Shown piece by piece: positions 35,785-47,286 of a DNA stretch of 64,000 nucleotides; the first letter of the stretch is position 1; each line of letters begins with the position of its first letter. The stretch spans positions 35,838 through 99,837 of the forward strand of contig JAKCWG010000233.1 in assembly GCA_021464415.1 (NCBI GenBank), read 5' to 3'. The stretch is from Lonicera japonica. Taxonomy: Eukaryota > Streptophyta > Magnoliopsida > Dipsacales > Caprifoliaceae. Position numbers and translations under genes: made by a program. The notes beneath the pieces were generated by a model. That model saw only the letters and a list, made by a program, of their open reading frames with translations. It was not told the origin of the DNA and did no database searches.

Positions 35785-36545
35785 TGTTGTAATTCTTTTT
35801 TCCTTTTAGTTATGTGTTTGGGTTTGGATGATTCACCGGAATAGGAAACTTAAAACAAAACAAACACACATACATTACTAGTACCGGTAATCCATTACTG
35901 GGTCCAGTAATCCATTACGCGATCAATATTGCTCTGAGCATTTGGGGGAAAATGGAGCACAATTAACAAGTTTGGATTGGTGTTTGGACCAATTCATACA
36001 GCCAAATAGACCATAACACAATTATGGTCCACATAGAACAAAGGGTATGAAATCATAATTTGATTTAACTGAACTCAACTACAAAATGCTTGAATATGAA
36101 CCTATTGACCTTTTAATATGAAGGTTCATATTATGAGGCTATTATACAACAAATTAAGACAAATAGTGAAGCGAAGCTTATACATGCCAAAAATATAATC
36201 AAACAGGATAATATCTCGTGTTCATGCTTAACATAGATGAAAAGTATGTGTATATAATTGTGGCAGTAGAGTTATTTAATTTGTTGAATACATGTATTTA
36301 TGTGCATACTAAAAGGTGTTTCTTAAAGGCTGTTTCAATTCTTTTTCCTTTTAGTTATGTGTTTGGGCTTGGATGATTCACCGGAATAGGAAACTTAAAA
36401 CAAAACAAACACACATACATTACTGGTATCGGTAATCTATTACTGGGTCCAGTAATCCATTACGCTGTCAATATTGCTCTGAGCATTTGGGAAAAAATGC
36501 AGCACAATTAAAAAGTTTGGATTGGTGTTTGGACCAAATCATGGA
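35785..36545. repeat. Direct 210-bp duplication within the CACTA element
   Basis: The stretch at 35,785-35,995 recurs at about 36,330-36,545 with few changes. Each copy includes GGATGATTCACCGGAATAGG and one or two ATTACTGGGTCCAGTAAT palindromes. The duplicated block starts upstream of the transposase-type gene and may be part of its promoter. Confidence 0.88.
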
Positions 36546-37110
36546 GCTGATAACACAATTATGGTAACAGGCACATAGGACCAATTACTCGAATACAAGC
36601 CAAACTATCTAATTTCACGCACTAACGCCTTTTTAAGCCCCATAATTGCAAAGCAATAGAAATGGAGAGTGATAAGCTTTCCAAATAGAAATAGGCTGTG
36701 TAAAAGAGAGAGACGGATAGAGAGAGACGGGGGGTTGCGTAGGCGGTGTAGGAGAGAAGAGATAGCAGATCTAATGTGTGGGGAGAGACTGAGGGGTGGG
36801 GGACAGAGGAGAAAAAGAGAGGAGGGTGCCAGTGGAGAGAGAAGAGTGCTTAAGGTTTGTAAAGAATGAAAAGGGGGAGGGAAGATTCAATAATTTCAAT
36901 TTATAACCACACTCTTCGGAAACGTAAGTGTAATACAAATTATTTAAAAATTACGTAGCCTTAAAAATTAAAAAATTTCAAATAATTTAAAATTTTTGTG
37001 AAAATTTGTAGGGGAAATATTTTGGGCGATGTAATATGTTAGTGCGTCTCCTAGGATCAACTTAAGAGACGTATTTATAACTTGTACATCGCATAAACAT
37101 TTTTTAAGAA

Positions 37111-37680
37111 AATTTTAAATAAATTTTAGTTGAAACCATTGACCAAATTTTCTCTAAAAAATATAAGAATATAATGGTTAGATATACATGTTATGGTAGA
37201 ATTATTTATACACATATCAAAGTTAAGACACTCACACCAATAACACACATAAGAAACTCTCATATACTAATAATTTTGTCTACAATAAAAATGTCATAAC
37301 TTAAAATAAAAAATTATAAATTTAATAAATATTTAAAATGTACTAATCAAGATCAATTAAACAAGATCTATCTAATTATGCAAAAAAAATCAAGAAAAAT
37401 TATTGTGTAGGCCATCCCAATCTGTCATTTTTAGGACGTACGTTACGTGGTTAGATTAAGATTAAAAGACTCTTTAAAAAATTAAAAACAAGTCGGTCTA
37501 AACCAGTATATATACTTTTAGATTTTCCAGCATTATTATATATTGAAGTTACGTTTCAATTGTTCACAACGTTAGATTAGACTAGATAATGGGTTAAAAA
37601 TAGACTAATTGATTTTGTCTATTTAAATTTGTCACATGTTAATTTTTTTATCCTATTATTAGATTTTTTTTATTTCAGTG
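37111..37680. other. AT-rich spacer
   Basis: No gene is recognised between the CACTA right side and the SWIM remnant. Confidence 0.5.
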
Positions 37681-37689
37681 TGTTGGATT

Positions 37690-38250
37690 AGCTTTAAGCG
37701 ATTGATGCCAATATATTGTCTTCTAGAACATACGAGGGTAAAACAAATGGATATGATCTGTAATAGGAGAGCTGAGTCTCTGTTGTGGACAACCATATTC
37801 ACACCGAAAATGGAGGAAAATCTAGAAATAAAGATGTAGAAGTCTCACAGATTCAGTGTTCATAATTCATCTCCTAGTGTTTATGAGGTGAAATCTGAAT
37901 TTTCATATTCAGTGGACCTGAATGCGCACACATGTTCCTGCTTTAAATGGCAAATCAACTGCTTCCCTTTGCCCTCACGCTCTTGCTGCGATTTTAAGCT
38001 TTATCTGAACATGGATGTTTATAACTTCGTTGACGTCGTATTTCACACCGATTCATCTAGAAAATCATACAGTTTTCCCATTCACCTAATTAGGAATATG
38101 GACGAGTCTTCCTCAGAGGTTACAGGCGGCTACATCTTTCTTCCCATTGTAAAGCAAAGAGGCCACCGGGCAGGCGTAGGAACAAGAGGATGAAGTCTAG
38201 TGGAGAGTATAAGAAGAAGTCAATCAACTTGCGACCGCTGTCATAAGAAG
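37690..38250 (+). pseudogene. C-terminal remnant of a second MULE transposase (SWIM finger)
   Basis: Coding-like sequence starts near 37,735 (HTRVKQMDMICNRRAESLLWTT), has a stop near 37,838, and is open at 37,888-38,193. It has the SWIM start VDLNAHTCSCFKWQINCFP, though the second half (usually CPHA) is changed to SRSC. It then has NMDVYNFVDVVF and, in another frame, a GRRRNKRMKSSGEYKKK basic region typical of the MURA C-terminus. The N-terminal and catalytic parts are missing. It is not a copy of the transposase at 5.9-8.6 kb; the sequences differ. Confidence 0.75.
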
Positions 38251-38279
38251 GGCATTCACAACAGACTTACTTGTTACTT

Positions 38280-38513
38280 AGGCCTGTCAACGGATCGGAT
38301 TTGGATCGGATCAAGGTGAATCCAAATCCATATTTGGAAAAGTTTTTGGATCGGATCATGTAATGGATCATCAAAATATCAAATATGTTCGGATTGGATT
38401 ATATCCGATCCATTTAAAAATTTATTCATATAATAATTAGTTTGTAAATATATAAAAAATAACGAAATTAACATAAAATTTTTAACCATTAGATTCTTAT
38501 AATTTTGATAAAA
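38280..38513. repeat. GGATCGGAT-rich stretch
   Basis: Repeated GGATCGGATTTGGATCGGATC and its complement (38,290-38,410), with a weaker echo near 45,195-45,240. Such sequences occur in plant DNA-element termini. I could not assign a family. Confidence 0.4.
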
Positions 38514-38920
38514 AAACAGGTGGTTTGTTTCCCATCTTCTGTTCATGAACTGTCCCATCTGCTTATCTCTCCCCTCCCTCTTTTTTTTATCCTCCTTGAG
38601 TTCTTCTTGGATTGAATTTGTTTTGTGGATCTGCGGTTTCTAGGGAGTTCTTATGTTTTGGGGCTCGTTGATAGGTTTCCCTTAGCATCGCAGTCACGTG
38701 CCCATCTATTACCTAGTGTTTCTTTGGTTATGGAGAACAACAACAGTGCGGGGGGTTAACTTCATAATCAAGAGCCCTCCCTTGTTTTTTCATGAATACT
38801 TGGTGGTATCTTTCCTATCTTCTGGTCTTAAACTTTTTGGGGCTTGTTTTATTTCATCCTTTAATGGAATATGTAATCAGTTGGACCTTGAAGATAAGTT
38901 GTCTCTTTGTATCTCATCTT
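38514..38920. repeat. Tandem unit 1, left part (cut by Copia)
   Basis: It starts CAGGTGGTTTGTTTCCCATC and matches 46,139-46,545 almost base for base. It ends at the Copia target duplication ATCTT (38,916-38,920), and the unit resumes at 44,444. Removing the Copia element restores continuity with the sequence of unit 2. Confidence 0.92.
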
Positions 38921-39267
38921 TGTTGTGTTTTTTGCTTGATTCCAAACCCAAGAAAAAGATGAGTTTTGTTGAAAATCAGATTTTTCACTCGAAGGGTGCA
39001 AAAGAGGATTCGCGGTTCTGGAAAGGTGCAAAAGTACTTTTGCACCTAGAATATTGCATTCTGGAAAGGTGAAAAAGCACTTTTGCTGTGACGCGAAAAA
39101 AGTGCAAAAGTCATTTTGTAGCTAGGCAAGAAATATGTTTCTTTATCAAACTTGGTTTCCTTGTTTATTTTGGTCTCTATTACCTTGTTAATAGTTTCCA
39201 TATTTACGTAGGATTGTTATTACCTTATTCTAGATTGGATGGACTCTATTATATCATTATATATAGA
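38921..39267 (+). mobile_element. 5' LTR of Copia element, 3' part deleted
   Basis: It matches 43,785-44,129 closely, including the AAAGGTGCAAAAGTACTTTTGCACC region. At about 39,268 the sequence jumps from LTR directly into gag, so the LTR end and PBS are lost. The LTR itself contains an inverted motif, GCAAAAGTACTTTTGC. Confidence 0.9.
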
Positions 39268-40249
39268 AAGTCCACCAACGGTGGAACAAAAGAAGAATGA
39301 TTTGGATGATGTGGAATGCTCAAGACTTGAAGCTGTAGGTGAAGAAGATCAGGATAAAGCCTTGCAACTAATTTGGACTCTGCTAGATTCGTACAAGACG
39401 CTAATTCAGAACTTTATGAGTAGATCATCTTTCATCACCTCAGAGGCGTGTCAAGCTCTGTCTGTGGAAGAGATGATGAGAAAGAAGGATCGAATCAATA
39501 CCGTTCAAGAAGGCGCGTTTGTAGTGAATGGAAAGAAAGGTTCTAGCAAAGGACGGAAGACTATCTTTAAAGGAGATTGTTTTAAATGTGGTCAACCGAG
39601 CCATTGTGCTAGGGACTGCCCAAGGAAGAAGGATGACATCAGGGAAAAATCGGCTACTAACCCTGATGGAGCCGCAACCGTTGCGATGACTTCTTATGAC
39701 AAAGAAGCCGATCTCATAGATGTCCTACTAATGCCTGCAAGCCTTATTGGTCAGGGAGGATGGTTCTTGGATTGCGGTGCCGCTGTGCATGTTTGCAACA
39801 ATCATTCATTGTATAGCACATATGAAGATTGTAGCGGCTTTGTCTACATGGGGGATGGCTCCAGATTGCTAGTTCATGGAGTTGGTGAAGTCCGCCTGGA
39901 ATTGTTTGATGGCTCAATTCAAACAATCATAAATGTTAGACATGCGCCGGAGATAAAGTGGAATCTAATCAGTCTCTCTATATTAGAATCACTTGGGATG
40001 TGGTACTCTACTCCAGGTGGAGTAATGAGCGTGTATCATGGCAACGATGTAGTCTTTAAAGCTAGTCATTTTGGGGGCTTATATAGATTACATGAGAGAG
40101 TTGTACATAATAGTGCTAAGGAACTAAGAAGCATATGTTCCGGTGGTGCAAACGCGGCAAGGATGAGTTATGGCTTAGGTGGTGGTTCTAGACCGTTGAC
40201 GACTCAAAGTTACGTGCCAGTGATGGTGTCCAATAAGGACATGGTCTGA
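39268..40249 (+). pseudogene. Copia gag-protease fragment
   Basis: One open frame remains; its first codons (from ATG 39,239) are LTR sequence fused to gag by the deletion. It contains the end of the gag domain, the zinc knuckle CFKCGQPSHCARDC (CX2CX4HX4C, about 39,580-39,620), and a protease motif WFLDCGAAVHVC (about 39,760), where the active-site D[ST]G is DCG. MGDGSRLLVHGVGEV follows, and the gag-pre-integrase start GGLYRLHE is at about 40,075. Integrase, RT and RNase H are absent. Confidence 0.9.
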
Positions 40250-40254
40250 TTATC

Positions 40255-43200
40255 TATGATGCCCCAAATCCCATTCTGAGATTTTCACCTCTGGGACCCG
40301 ATTAATCACGGATGTCGTGCACGACGGCGGGTTTAAAATATAAAATCCATAACTTTAAAAAAACTTTTCTTAAATAAAATGTCCCGTTTTACAAATGCTC
40401 GATATATGGAGTTTATTTAAATAAAAACCAAACCTGTGAGGTTTACAAAGCACATTCACACAAACACAATCACATTCAACTCCACATATATATACAAACC
40501 GTTTATACAAATCCATAGTCCATCACCCAAATTAATTGTAAAGTCCATACATAATTATAAAGAGTTTAACATAACAAAAGATTATATACAACCAAGTCCT
40601 TGGTTTAAGGACTACAAAAATTATAGGACATCAGAGGCTACTAGACTCGTAGACCACGTCCCAATCCCCGATGCTTAACCTGCAAAACTGTTTAGAAAAC
40701 GGGGTGAGCCAAATTCGGGCTCAATGGGAACTGTATAGGTTTTATATAGAAAATAATTGTTTTACGTTAGTGCAGTAGTTTGAAAACCACGCAGTGAAAT
40801 GCAACTCACACACCCGTGCGTGAAAATCCCACTAGGAATCCTATTATAGTCACCCGGAAGTTGACTATTCGATCAACTTATTCCGTCCCTAGACTTCCCA
40901 TGGAATGCCCTAAGCCAATTTTCATATTGCTAGGGAATTTGTGGATACAAACCTACTTGAATTCGTTTTCATGTGTAACTCAAGGCTATACTATGCTATT
41001 CGGTACCTATACTGTAAGTTATGACAATTGGCCAAGTATTTATTGTTTTCTCTTTAGTTATAGTACCTTATGGATTCCATACTTGGCCACCTACAAGGCT
41101 TTATCACTATTACGTCGTCGCAACCAAACCACGTACTCACATTCGTATACCATGTTTCTATGTCCATTAGTTATTAAAACATTTCACTTTATGTGTTAGT
41201 ACATTATGAGTGGCCAATGCCTTCCTAAGTATATTATGTTATGTGCGATAGTGTATGTATCATTGTTCTTACTAAAGGTACACTCGTCCGAGGCAATATA
41301 TAATCAACAATGCCATACAAGATATGACACGATGCAATAATAATGATAATATAAACAATACACATCCACAACACATCGATCTGTATCATATCTCCTGTAT
41401 AATGCCTTGGTTTCACCCCGCGGTCTAACCAGGCCCAGAACAGAGAATCCAGCGAGTCTCGAAGGATCCAAAGTTCTTGTCCATGTCTCCTCTAGGTGGG
41501 GTGGCGGCTCAGGGATTTGGTTCTCCAGATAAGTCATTTAGAGATAACCCTCAAGACATTTTTTCGGGAATAATACTCTGAATAGTTAACGAGGAGAATG
41601 CCCATACAAGATTTCCCGACACCCTAGAGAAACTACACCAGGAGATAACCTAGTAGGGTGATGACCATTAGTATCCCAACTACCTCCCGGGGACTCACCA
41701 TTTCGGTAAGTAGTGGCACACGGGACCTGCTCCGCTAGCTGGGGAAACACTATAGCCCAAAACACATAGTCCTATGGGAAGGCAAGAAACATAGAGTGGG
41801 TTCTTCTTTGTGGACAAGCATAACCACTGGCGGAGTCACCCATGGGAGGCAATAGGCGGCTTTTGTTCGAGTCACCGGGAGCTACCCGATTCTCGGTTAA
41901 TCATATCTAGCCCATATGTGTGATCATAGTAACATATATCACATTTATTCATTTCCCACAATGAATATCATCATCATCATCAATCATACATCACACATAT
42001 GGATAATCGTCATATATATAATCATATAATCGCCCACTATCCATTTATCATCATTAACATCATCGTCAATCATTTCTACAAGCATATTCATCACTTGTAT
42101 ACTCCATATGTTTATCGTCAAGTAATTGTTCTCATAATAAGGCCAATTTGTTCATTAATCGCGTTATACACCTCATCATATGATACATGTATTAAACTAA
42201 GACCGTATGTTTTCCTTGATGATTCACTAGCTATATCATTAAGCCAAGTATCTGTTAGCATATCTCCAATCCACCCGGCATATTAATACAATTCACCTAG
42301 ATGTTCATATACATGACCGAGGCAATCCACGCCCTACCAAAGTATGTTCTCTACGTTGCTAGAGTATACTGGGGTTGTACTTTCATTACTAATGTTAACC
42401 TTATTCCATACAAGGTGCTAAGCTTAAGGGTTATTGCGTATCAATCCGCCCTAACGGGTAGTATGTGCAAACACTACCAATAATGTTCTATAATCACCCC
42501 TAGGGACAAATTTACGTAAGCCTATCATTAATAATCCCTAATCATCCATTTATAAGCACAAGACCTAAAAACCCCCATTTATAAGTCATATGGATAGCTA
42601 CGGAGTTGGTCTCACACGAACCTCTTGGGACGCATGCTAAATCGTGGAACTAGATGATCAATCACGTTGTAGGAGTGATAATCTATCAATATCTAACACT
42701 AATCTAATAATTATCTAGTCAAAACCCCAAGAGATGCAAACAACACATGCTTTTAATGAAAATCCCCAATTTGAGTTTAAATCTCTAATACATCAATCAA
42801 ACATTGGAAAAAGTTTTAGTACTAGTGTCCCTACCTTAGACAAGCCGAATCCGCAAGTTGATGAAGCGTAGAACCCGTACCGCCCAAGCCTTAACTCCAA
42901 CGCAAGCTCTAATGGAGGAAGAAGGCGGGAAAGATGATGAATACTGAAGGAGAAAGCGATTCGGGACTCCAATCTTGGATGAGGGATGAGAGATGTGTAG
43001 AATCTCTAGTCTTTCTCTCTCTAGACTCTCCCTCACTCCCCTTGATGTGGTGTGCTCGAAAATGGGGTTGTAGGGGTGTTAAATTACTTAAAACGGGTTA
43101 AAAATGCTCAAAACCGACATTCAGGTGAACCATGATCTATCATGGGTCCCCTATGATCGATCATGAAACCTTATGGAACTTCTCTAAAGGACCATGATCG

Positions 43201-43627
43201 ATCATGGCCTTACATGATCGATCATGGAAGTCACTATAGCAGCAAATGACTTTCTGAGCCCGAAACGAACCTCGGAACGGCTAAATCTTGACTCGGCCCA
43301 AACATGAAAGTTGTAGAGAGAAAAGAAATGAAGATGCGAAAAAAAACGGAGAGTCATTTGGACATCAGATGAAGAACTTATGGCCTCTCAAATTTGGCCA
43401 AAACTCGACAAATAACGAAAAGTCGAAATACGCGATTATCACTTCGGTTTCGATCCGAACCACTCAAATCACTAAACGAACACTCACATGAGTGGGAGGA
43501 GGATAATATGACCGATATGGAGTGCTATAACATTACGAGGCTCTCCAAACCAAAATTTCACCACCCGAGGTGAAATGAGCGGACGAACGAAGGCAATTAC
43601 GAGGAAACGAAAGAACGGGGTGTTATA
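40255..43627 (-). mobile_element. Long solo LTR (3.37 kb), gypsy chromovirus-like
   Basis: It is flanked by TTATC duplications (40,250-40,254 and 43,628-43,632), lying inside the Copia fragment. On the - strand it starts TATAACACCCCGTTC (TGTAACACCCCG in related LTRs) and ends GGGGCATCATA. Its end region (on +, CCCAAATCCCATTCTGAGATT) matches the LTR at 47,716. Between 43,131 and 43,226 there are four copies of CATGATCGATCATG, two of them perfect. No coding sequence is present. The ORFs inside are short and without motifs. Chromovirus assignment rests on LTR ends and length only. Confidence 0.85.
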
Positions 43628-43632
43628 TTATC

Positions 43633-43784
43633 GACATAGATAATCGGATTTGGCTTGATCATTGACATAGATGATTGAGTATCCCTTGTAAAGGGTGAGA
43701 CAAAATAAGATTTCATGTGTCATCAAGGCGAAGAAGAAGAAGAAGATAGCGGTTGGTTTTGTTACCTTCGCAAAAGGTGGTGAT
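43633..43784 (+). pseudogene. Remnant of Copia 3' internal region with polypurine tract
   Basis: About 150 bp of Copia internal sequence survive after the solo LTR. AAAAGGTGGTGAT lies directly before the 3' LTR and is the likely polypurine tract. Confidence 0.75.
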
Positions 43785-44443
43785 TGTTGTGTTTTTTGCT
43801 CGATTCCAAACCCAAGAAATAGATGAGTTTTTTCGGAAATCAGATTATTCACTCGAAGGGTGCAAAATAGGATTCACGTTTTTGGAAAGGTACAAAAGTA
43901 CTTTTGCACCTAGAATATTGTATTCTGGAAAGGTGCAAAGGCACTTTTGCTGTTACGCGGAAAAAGTGCAAAAGTCATTTTGCAGCTGGGCGAGAAATAT
44001 GTTTTCTTATCAAACTTGGTTTCCTTGTTTATTTTGGTCTCTATTACCTTGTTAATAGTTTCCATATTTACGTAGGATTGTTATTACTTTATTCTAGATT
44101 GGATGGACTCTATTATATCGTTATATATAGATAGAATCATTCAAGAGATTAAGGTATAATAGAAATATTCTTCTTTTTGTGGAATTTGTGGGAGAGTTCA
44201 TCTTGTTGTGAGAGAGAGGTTAAAGGGCTGTTGATTTTCTTCTTCTGTGAGAGCTTTGAGTGCAATAATTCTTGTGATAAATTTTGTAATCGTTTACAAA
44301 GAATTAGTGAAATCTTTGTTTGTCGAATATTGTGTGTTCCATTATCTTTCTTCTTGTTTTTCTCATCCATATTATCTCTAGTTATTAATATCCACTATTT
44401 GAATTAAGATCCATGGCATGATTTATTGTTAATAATCACAACA
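43785..44443 (+). mobile_element. 3' LTR of Copia element, 659 bp, complete
   Basis: It begins TGTTGTG and ends CACAACA, perfect inverted ends. It carries the region missing from the 5' copy, with a TATATATAGATAG stretch at about 44,123-44,135. Confidence 0.92.
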
Positions 44444-44651
44444 ATCTTGTACACCATTTATTTCAATTGGATCTTGAAGTCCCTCCTTTGTAATTTTACT
44501 TTCATCAATGAAAAAGAATTTGTTTCTCTATATCTCATCGTGTACACCATTTATTTTCATTTGTCTATGTTCTATGAATGCTTGTGTTTGGGTCATTATG
44601 GCAAATTGATGGAATTTTAAAATCTAAATGGTCAGCTATTTTAAACATGAA

Positions 44652-45585
44652 CTGAAGGATTACTGGTGCCAGTAATTCTGTATCATCATTTCGAGTAGTC
44701 AGGTTATTAATTAGTGGTAAAGGGGGGTTGCCACGTGGCAGAGCGGGACGAGCGGGTAACGTTTACCAAAAAATCACGTCTTTTCAAAATTAACTAGGGT
44801 ATACCCGTGTAAATTAAATAAGAACTGATAATAAGATAAAAAAAGAGAAGCGTGTGATGAATCTAAATCGACAAACTTAGGTTCAATTTATCTTCATGCT
44901 TGAAAAAATAAAAGTAAATCGGATTGGACCGACATTTTTTTTGATTTCTAAAGAATTTTTTAATCATATTTTTTTGTTCTTATTGTGATCTCGGCAAAAT
45001 AAGTTTTTGACAAATTAAGCTCAAGGCCATATGTGAAAATAATTTAATCACGTCTGTTGCTATGATGTGAAAATAATTCAATCACGTGTGTGAAAATTTA
45101 TTGTGTGTATATTATAGGTTCCAGTTAACTGGATTACTGGGGCAAGTAATCCATTACCGGGGCTAGTAATTATAATTACTGGGTCCAGTAATTATTATTC
45201 GGATTGGATTTGGATATACGGATCATAAATCTCAATCCATATCTGACTAAACGGCCTTGTCTTGTACAGAGGCTATTGACTAGCAACATCATATTGAATT
45301 TTTATTATTTTAAGTAATAGAATTTTTAATATAGACAAAATTAGTAGGTGTGTGAGAGTTTATTGTGTGTATATTATTGGTCTTTCAATTTTAACTTTAA
45401 TGTGACATCTTGATTTGCGTATAAAAGTTATCTAATGGTGTAGAAATAATGCATACAAAAACATGTGGTGTTTTATATAGATTTGAAACAAGGCAATTTT
45501 ATAATTACTGGGTCCAGCAATCGATTACTAGGACCAGTAATAAAAATTACCGAGGCCAATAATAAAAATTACTGGTGCCAATGAT
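44652..45585. repeat. ATTACTGG palindromes in tandem unit 1
   Basis: Groups at 44,652-44,680, 45,130-45,195 and 45,505-45,585. Examples include ATTACTGGGTCCAGTAAT and ATTACTGGTGCCAGTAAT. Centres vary (GT, TG, GC) while the arms ATTACTGG/CCAGTAAT are kept. Confidence 0.88.
44695..44815 (+). promoter_or_regulatory. G-box module 1 (no ORF follows)
   Basis: The module has GGTTATTAATTAG, a G run, GCCACGTGGC (perfect G-box, 44,730-44,739), AGCGGGAC, GGTAACGTTTACC (itself a palindrome) and ATCACGTC. It is one of four related copies. Unlike modules 2 and 4, no coiled-coil ORF follows. Confidence 0.7.
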
Positions 45586-45639
45586 CGAGGTTTTTGGTGT
45601 GACTTTTACACGTGTATATCATCTTCTCGAGTCATCAGG

Positions 45640-45838
45640 TTACTAATTGGCGGTGGGGGGGGGTAGCCACGTGGCAGCGCGGGATGAACGGGGAACGGTT
45701 ACCAAAGAGTACGTCACGTCGTTTTAAAATTAATAACTTCCCTCGAAAACCAAAGCTTGCACTGCTATATGCCTATAAGTAACCCATTCCATCCCATCAG
45801 GTTTATATCTTTCTCATCTCTTTTCAAATACCATTAAT
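45640..45838 (+). promoter_or_regulatory. G-box module 2, leader of coiled-coil ORF 1
   Basis: CCACGTGGC at 45,667 is followed by GGTTACC, TACGTCACGTCG, and a conserved AAAACCAAAGCTTGCACTGCTAT block. A TATA-like TATAAGTAACCC (about 45,773) lies 60 bp upstream of the ATG. G-boxes bind bZIP/bHLH factors. The order matches a compact plant promoter. Confidence 0.6.
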
Positions 45839-46039
45839 ATGGATAATATTTCAGATGCTAACAGTTCTTATAGGCCTCCGGTGACTCCTAGTGCAGTTGA
45901 TAACCTTTTTCGGAGGGTGGAAAGACTTGAAAGAGAAGTTCGGAGGTTGGAAAATTTGACCCGAGCCATTAGAGACTTGGAGCAACATCTGGCCGCCGTG
46001 ACCGCAGAGCGGGATCGACTACGTGAGCGGTTAGGGTAG
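45839..46039 (+). CDS. 66-residue coiled-coil peptide, copy 1
   Basis: The peptide starts MDNISDANSSYRPPVTPSA and continues with a charged amphipathic helix (VERLEREVRRLENL, then AAVTAERDRLRERL) with leucines at heptad spacing. This predicts a coiled coil of about 45 residues. I recognise no domain. A second copy at 47,460 has the same length with no insertion or deletion and mostly conservative changes, and its leader is conserved too, which supports a real gene. The start has A at -3 and G at +4. It sits at the end of tandem unit 1. It may be a transposon-borne microprotein or a truncated dimerisation module; expression is unknown. Confidence 0.5.
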   Translation: MDNISDANSSYRPPVTPSAVDNLFRRVERLEREVRRLENLTRAIRDLEQHLAAVTAERDRLRERLG

Positions 46040-46138
46040 GGTGAGAGGATGGTCATGTGATGGGAAAGCTTAGCTTGATCAATCGAAAATACATATTTAC
46101 CCATGTATTTCTTTGAATCAAGGATTTACCACCCGAAA
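46040..46138. other. Unit 1-unit 2 junction
   Basis: The stretch after coiled-coil ORF 1 (GGAAAGCTTAGCTTGATCAATCGAAA) matches that after ORF 2 and joins unit 2 without a gap. It supplies the empty-site sequence used to define the TACAT duplication of the LTR at 47,716. Confidence 0.85.
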
Positions 46139-46754
46139 AACAGGTGGTTTGTTTCCCATCTTCTGTTCATGAACTGTCCCATCTGTTTATCTCTCCCTTC
46201 CCTCTTTTGTTTGTCTTCCTTGAGGACTTCTTGGATTGAATCCGTTTTGTGGATCTGCGATTTCTAGGGAGTTCCTATGTTTTGGGGCTCGTTGACAGGT
46301 TGCCCTTAGCATCGCAGTCACGTGCCCATCTATCACCTAGTGTTTCTCCAATTATGGAGAACATACAGCAGTGCAGGGGGTTAACTTCATAATTAAGGGC
46401 CCTCCCTTGTTTTTTCATGAATACTTGGTGGTATTTTTCCTATCTTCTGCTCTTAAACTTTTTGGGGCTCTTTTTATTTCATCCTATAATGGAATATGTA
46501 ATCAGTTGGACCTCGAAGATAAGTTGTCTCTTTATATCTCATCTTGTACACCATTTATTTTAGTTGGACCTCGAAGTCCCTCCTTTGTAATTTTACTTTC
46601 ATCAATGGAAAATAATTTGTTTCTCTATATCTCATCTTGTACACCATTTATTTTCATTTGTCTATGTTGTATGAATGCTTGTGTTTGGGTCATTGTGGCA
46701 AATTGATGGAATTTGAAAATCTAAATGGTCAGCTATTTTAAACAAGAACTGAAG

Positions 46755-47255
46755 GATTATTGGTGCCAGTAATTTGCATTACTGGTGCCAGTAATTCCAT
46801 ATCATCATTTCGAGTTGTCAGGTTATTAATTAGCGGGAAGGGGGGGTTGTCACGTGGCAGAGCGGGACGGGCGGATAACGTTTACCAAAAAATCACGTCG
46901 TTTCAAAATTAACTAGGGTATAGCCATGCAAATTAAATAAGAACTAATAATAAGATACAAAGGAGAAGCATGTGATGAATCTAAATCGACAAACTTAGGT
47001 TCAATTTATCTTCATGCTAGAAAAAATAAAAGTTAATCGGATTGGACTGACTTTTTGTTTATTTTAAAAAAAAAATTTAATCATATTTTTTTGTTCTTAT
47101 TGTGATCTCGGTAAAATAAGTTTTTGACAAATCACGTGTGTGAAAATTTATTGTGTGTATATTATTGGTGCCGGTAAACTGGATTACTGGCACCAGTAAT
47201 TCCCATTACTAGGGCCAGTAATCCAATCCTGGGTCCAGTAATCGAAGTTTCTGGT
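46755..47255. repeat. ATTACTGG palindromes in tandem unit 2
   Basis: Groups at about 46,755-46,800 and 47,178-47,255, with forms such as ATTACTGGTGCCAGTAAT and ATTACTGGCACCAGTAAT. They hold the same positions relative to the G-box modules as in unit 1. Confidence 0.88.
46812..46925 (+). promoter_or_regulatory. G-box module 3 (no ORF follows)
   Basis: Close copy of module 1. The G-box core is TCACGTGGC (46,850) and GATAACGTTTACC follows. No ORF follows it. Confidence 0.65.
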
Positions 47256-47286
47256 GTGACTTTACACGTCCGTATCATCATTTCGG

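Larger units (their letters stand above)
32962..37110. mobile_element. CACTA (En/Spm) element, right end decayed
   Basis: The left end reads CACTACCTGAGGAGGGGATT, a typical CACTA terminus. It is followed by dense subterminal GGCGACGTA-like repeats. A multi-exon transposase-type gene lies on the - strand inside. On the right, a stretch at about 37,010-37,110 with GGGCGATGTAA and GAGACGTA looks like remaining subterminal sequence, but the terminal TAGTG was not found. The 3-bp target duplication cannot be checked. Confidence 0.75.
38921..44443 (+). mobile_element. Ty1/copia retrotransposon, internally deleted and interrupted
   Basis: The element begins TGTTGTG and ends CACAACA, with target duplication ATCTT at 38,916-38,920 and 44,444-44,448. 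Its left LTR is truncated, only part of gag-pol remains, and pol beyond the gag-pre-integrase region is deleted. A long solo LTR (40,255-43,627) sits inside it. The uninterrupted target site is preserved in the repeat unit at 46,541. Confidence 0.92.
44449..46138. repeat. Tandem unit 1, right part
   Basis: It continues the unit begun at 38,514. It matches 46,546-47,715 in order, with extra palindrome-bearing DNA at about 45,190-45,600 not present in unit 2. It contains two G-box modules, three groups of ATTACTGG palindromes and the first coiled-coil ORF. Confidence 0.88.

Noticed and set aside
36669..36869. Arg/Glu-rich 66-codon ORF
   Set aside because: A purine-rich GAGAG stretch with no second copy or motif; likely non-coding CACTA leader DNA.
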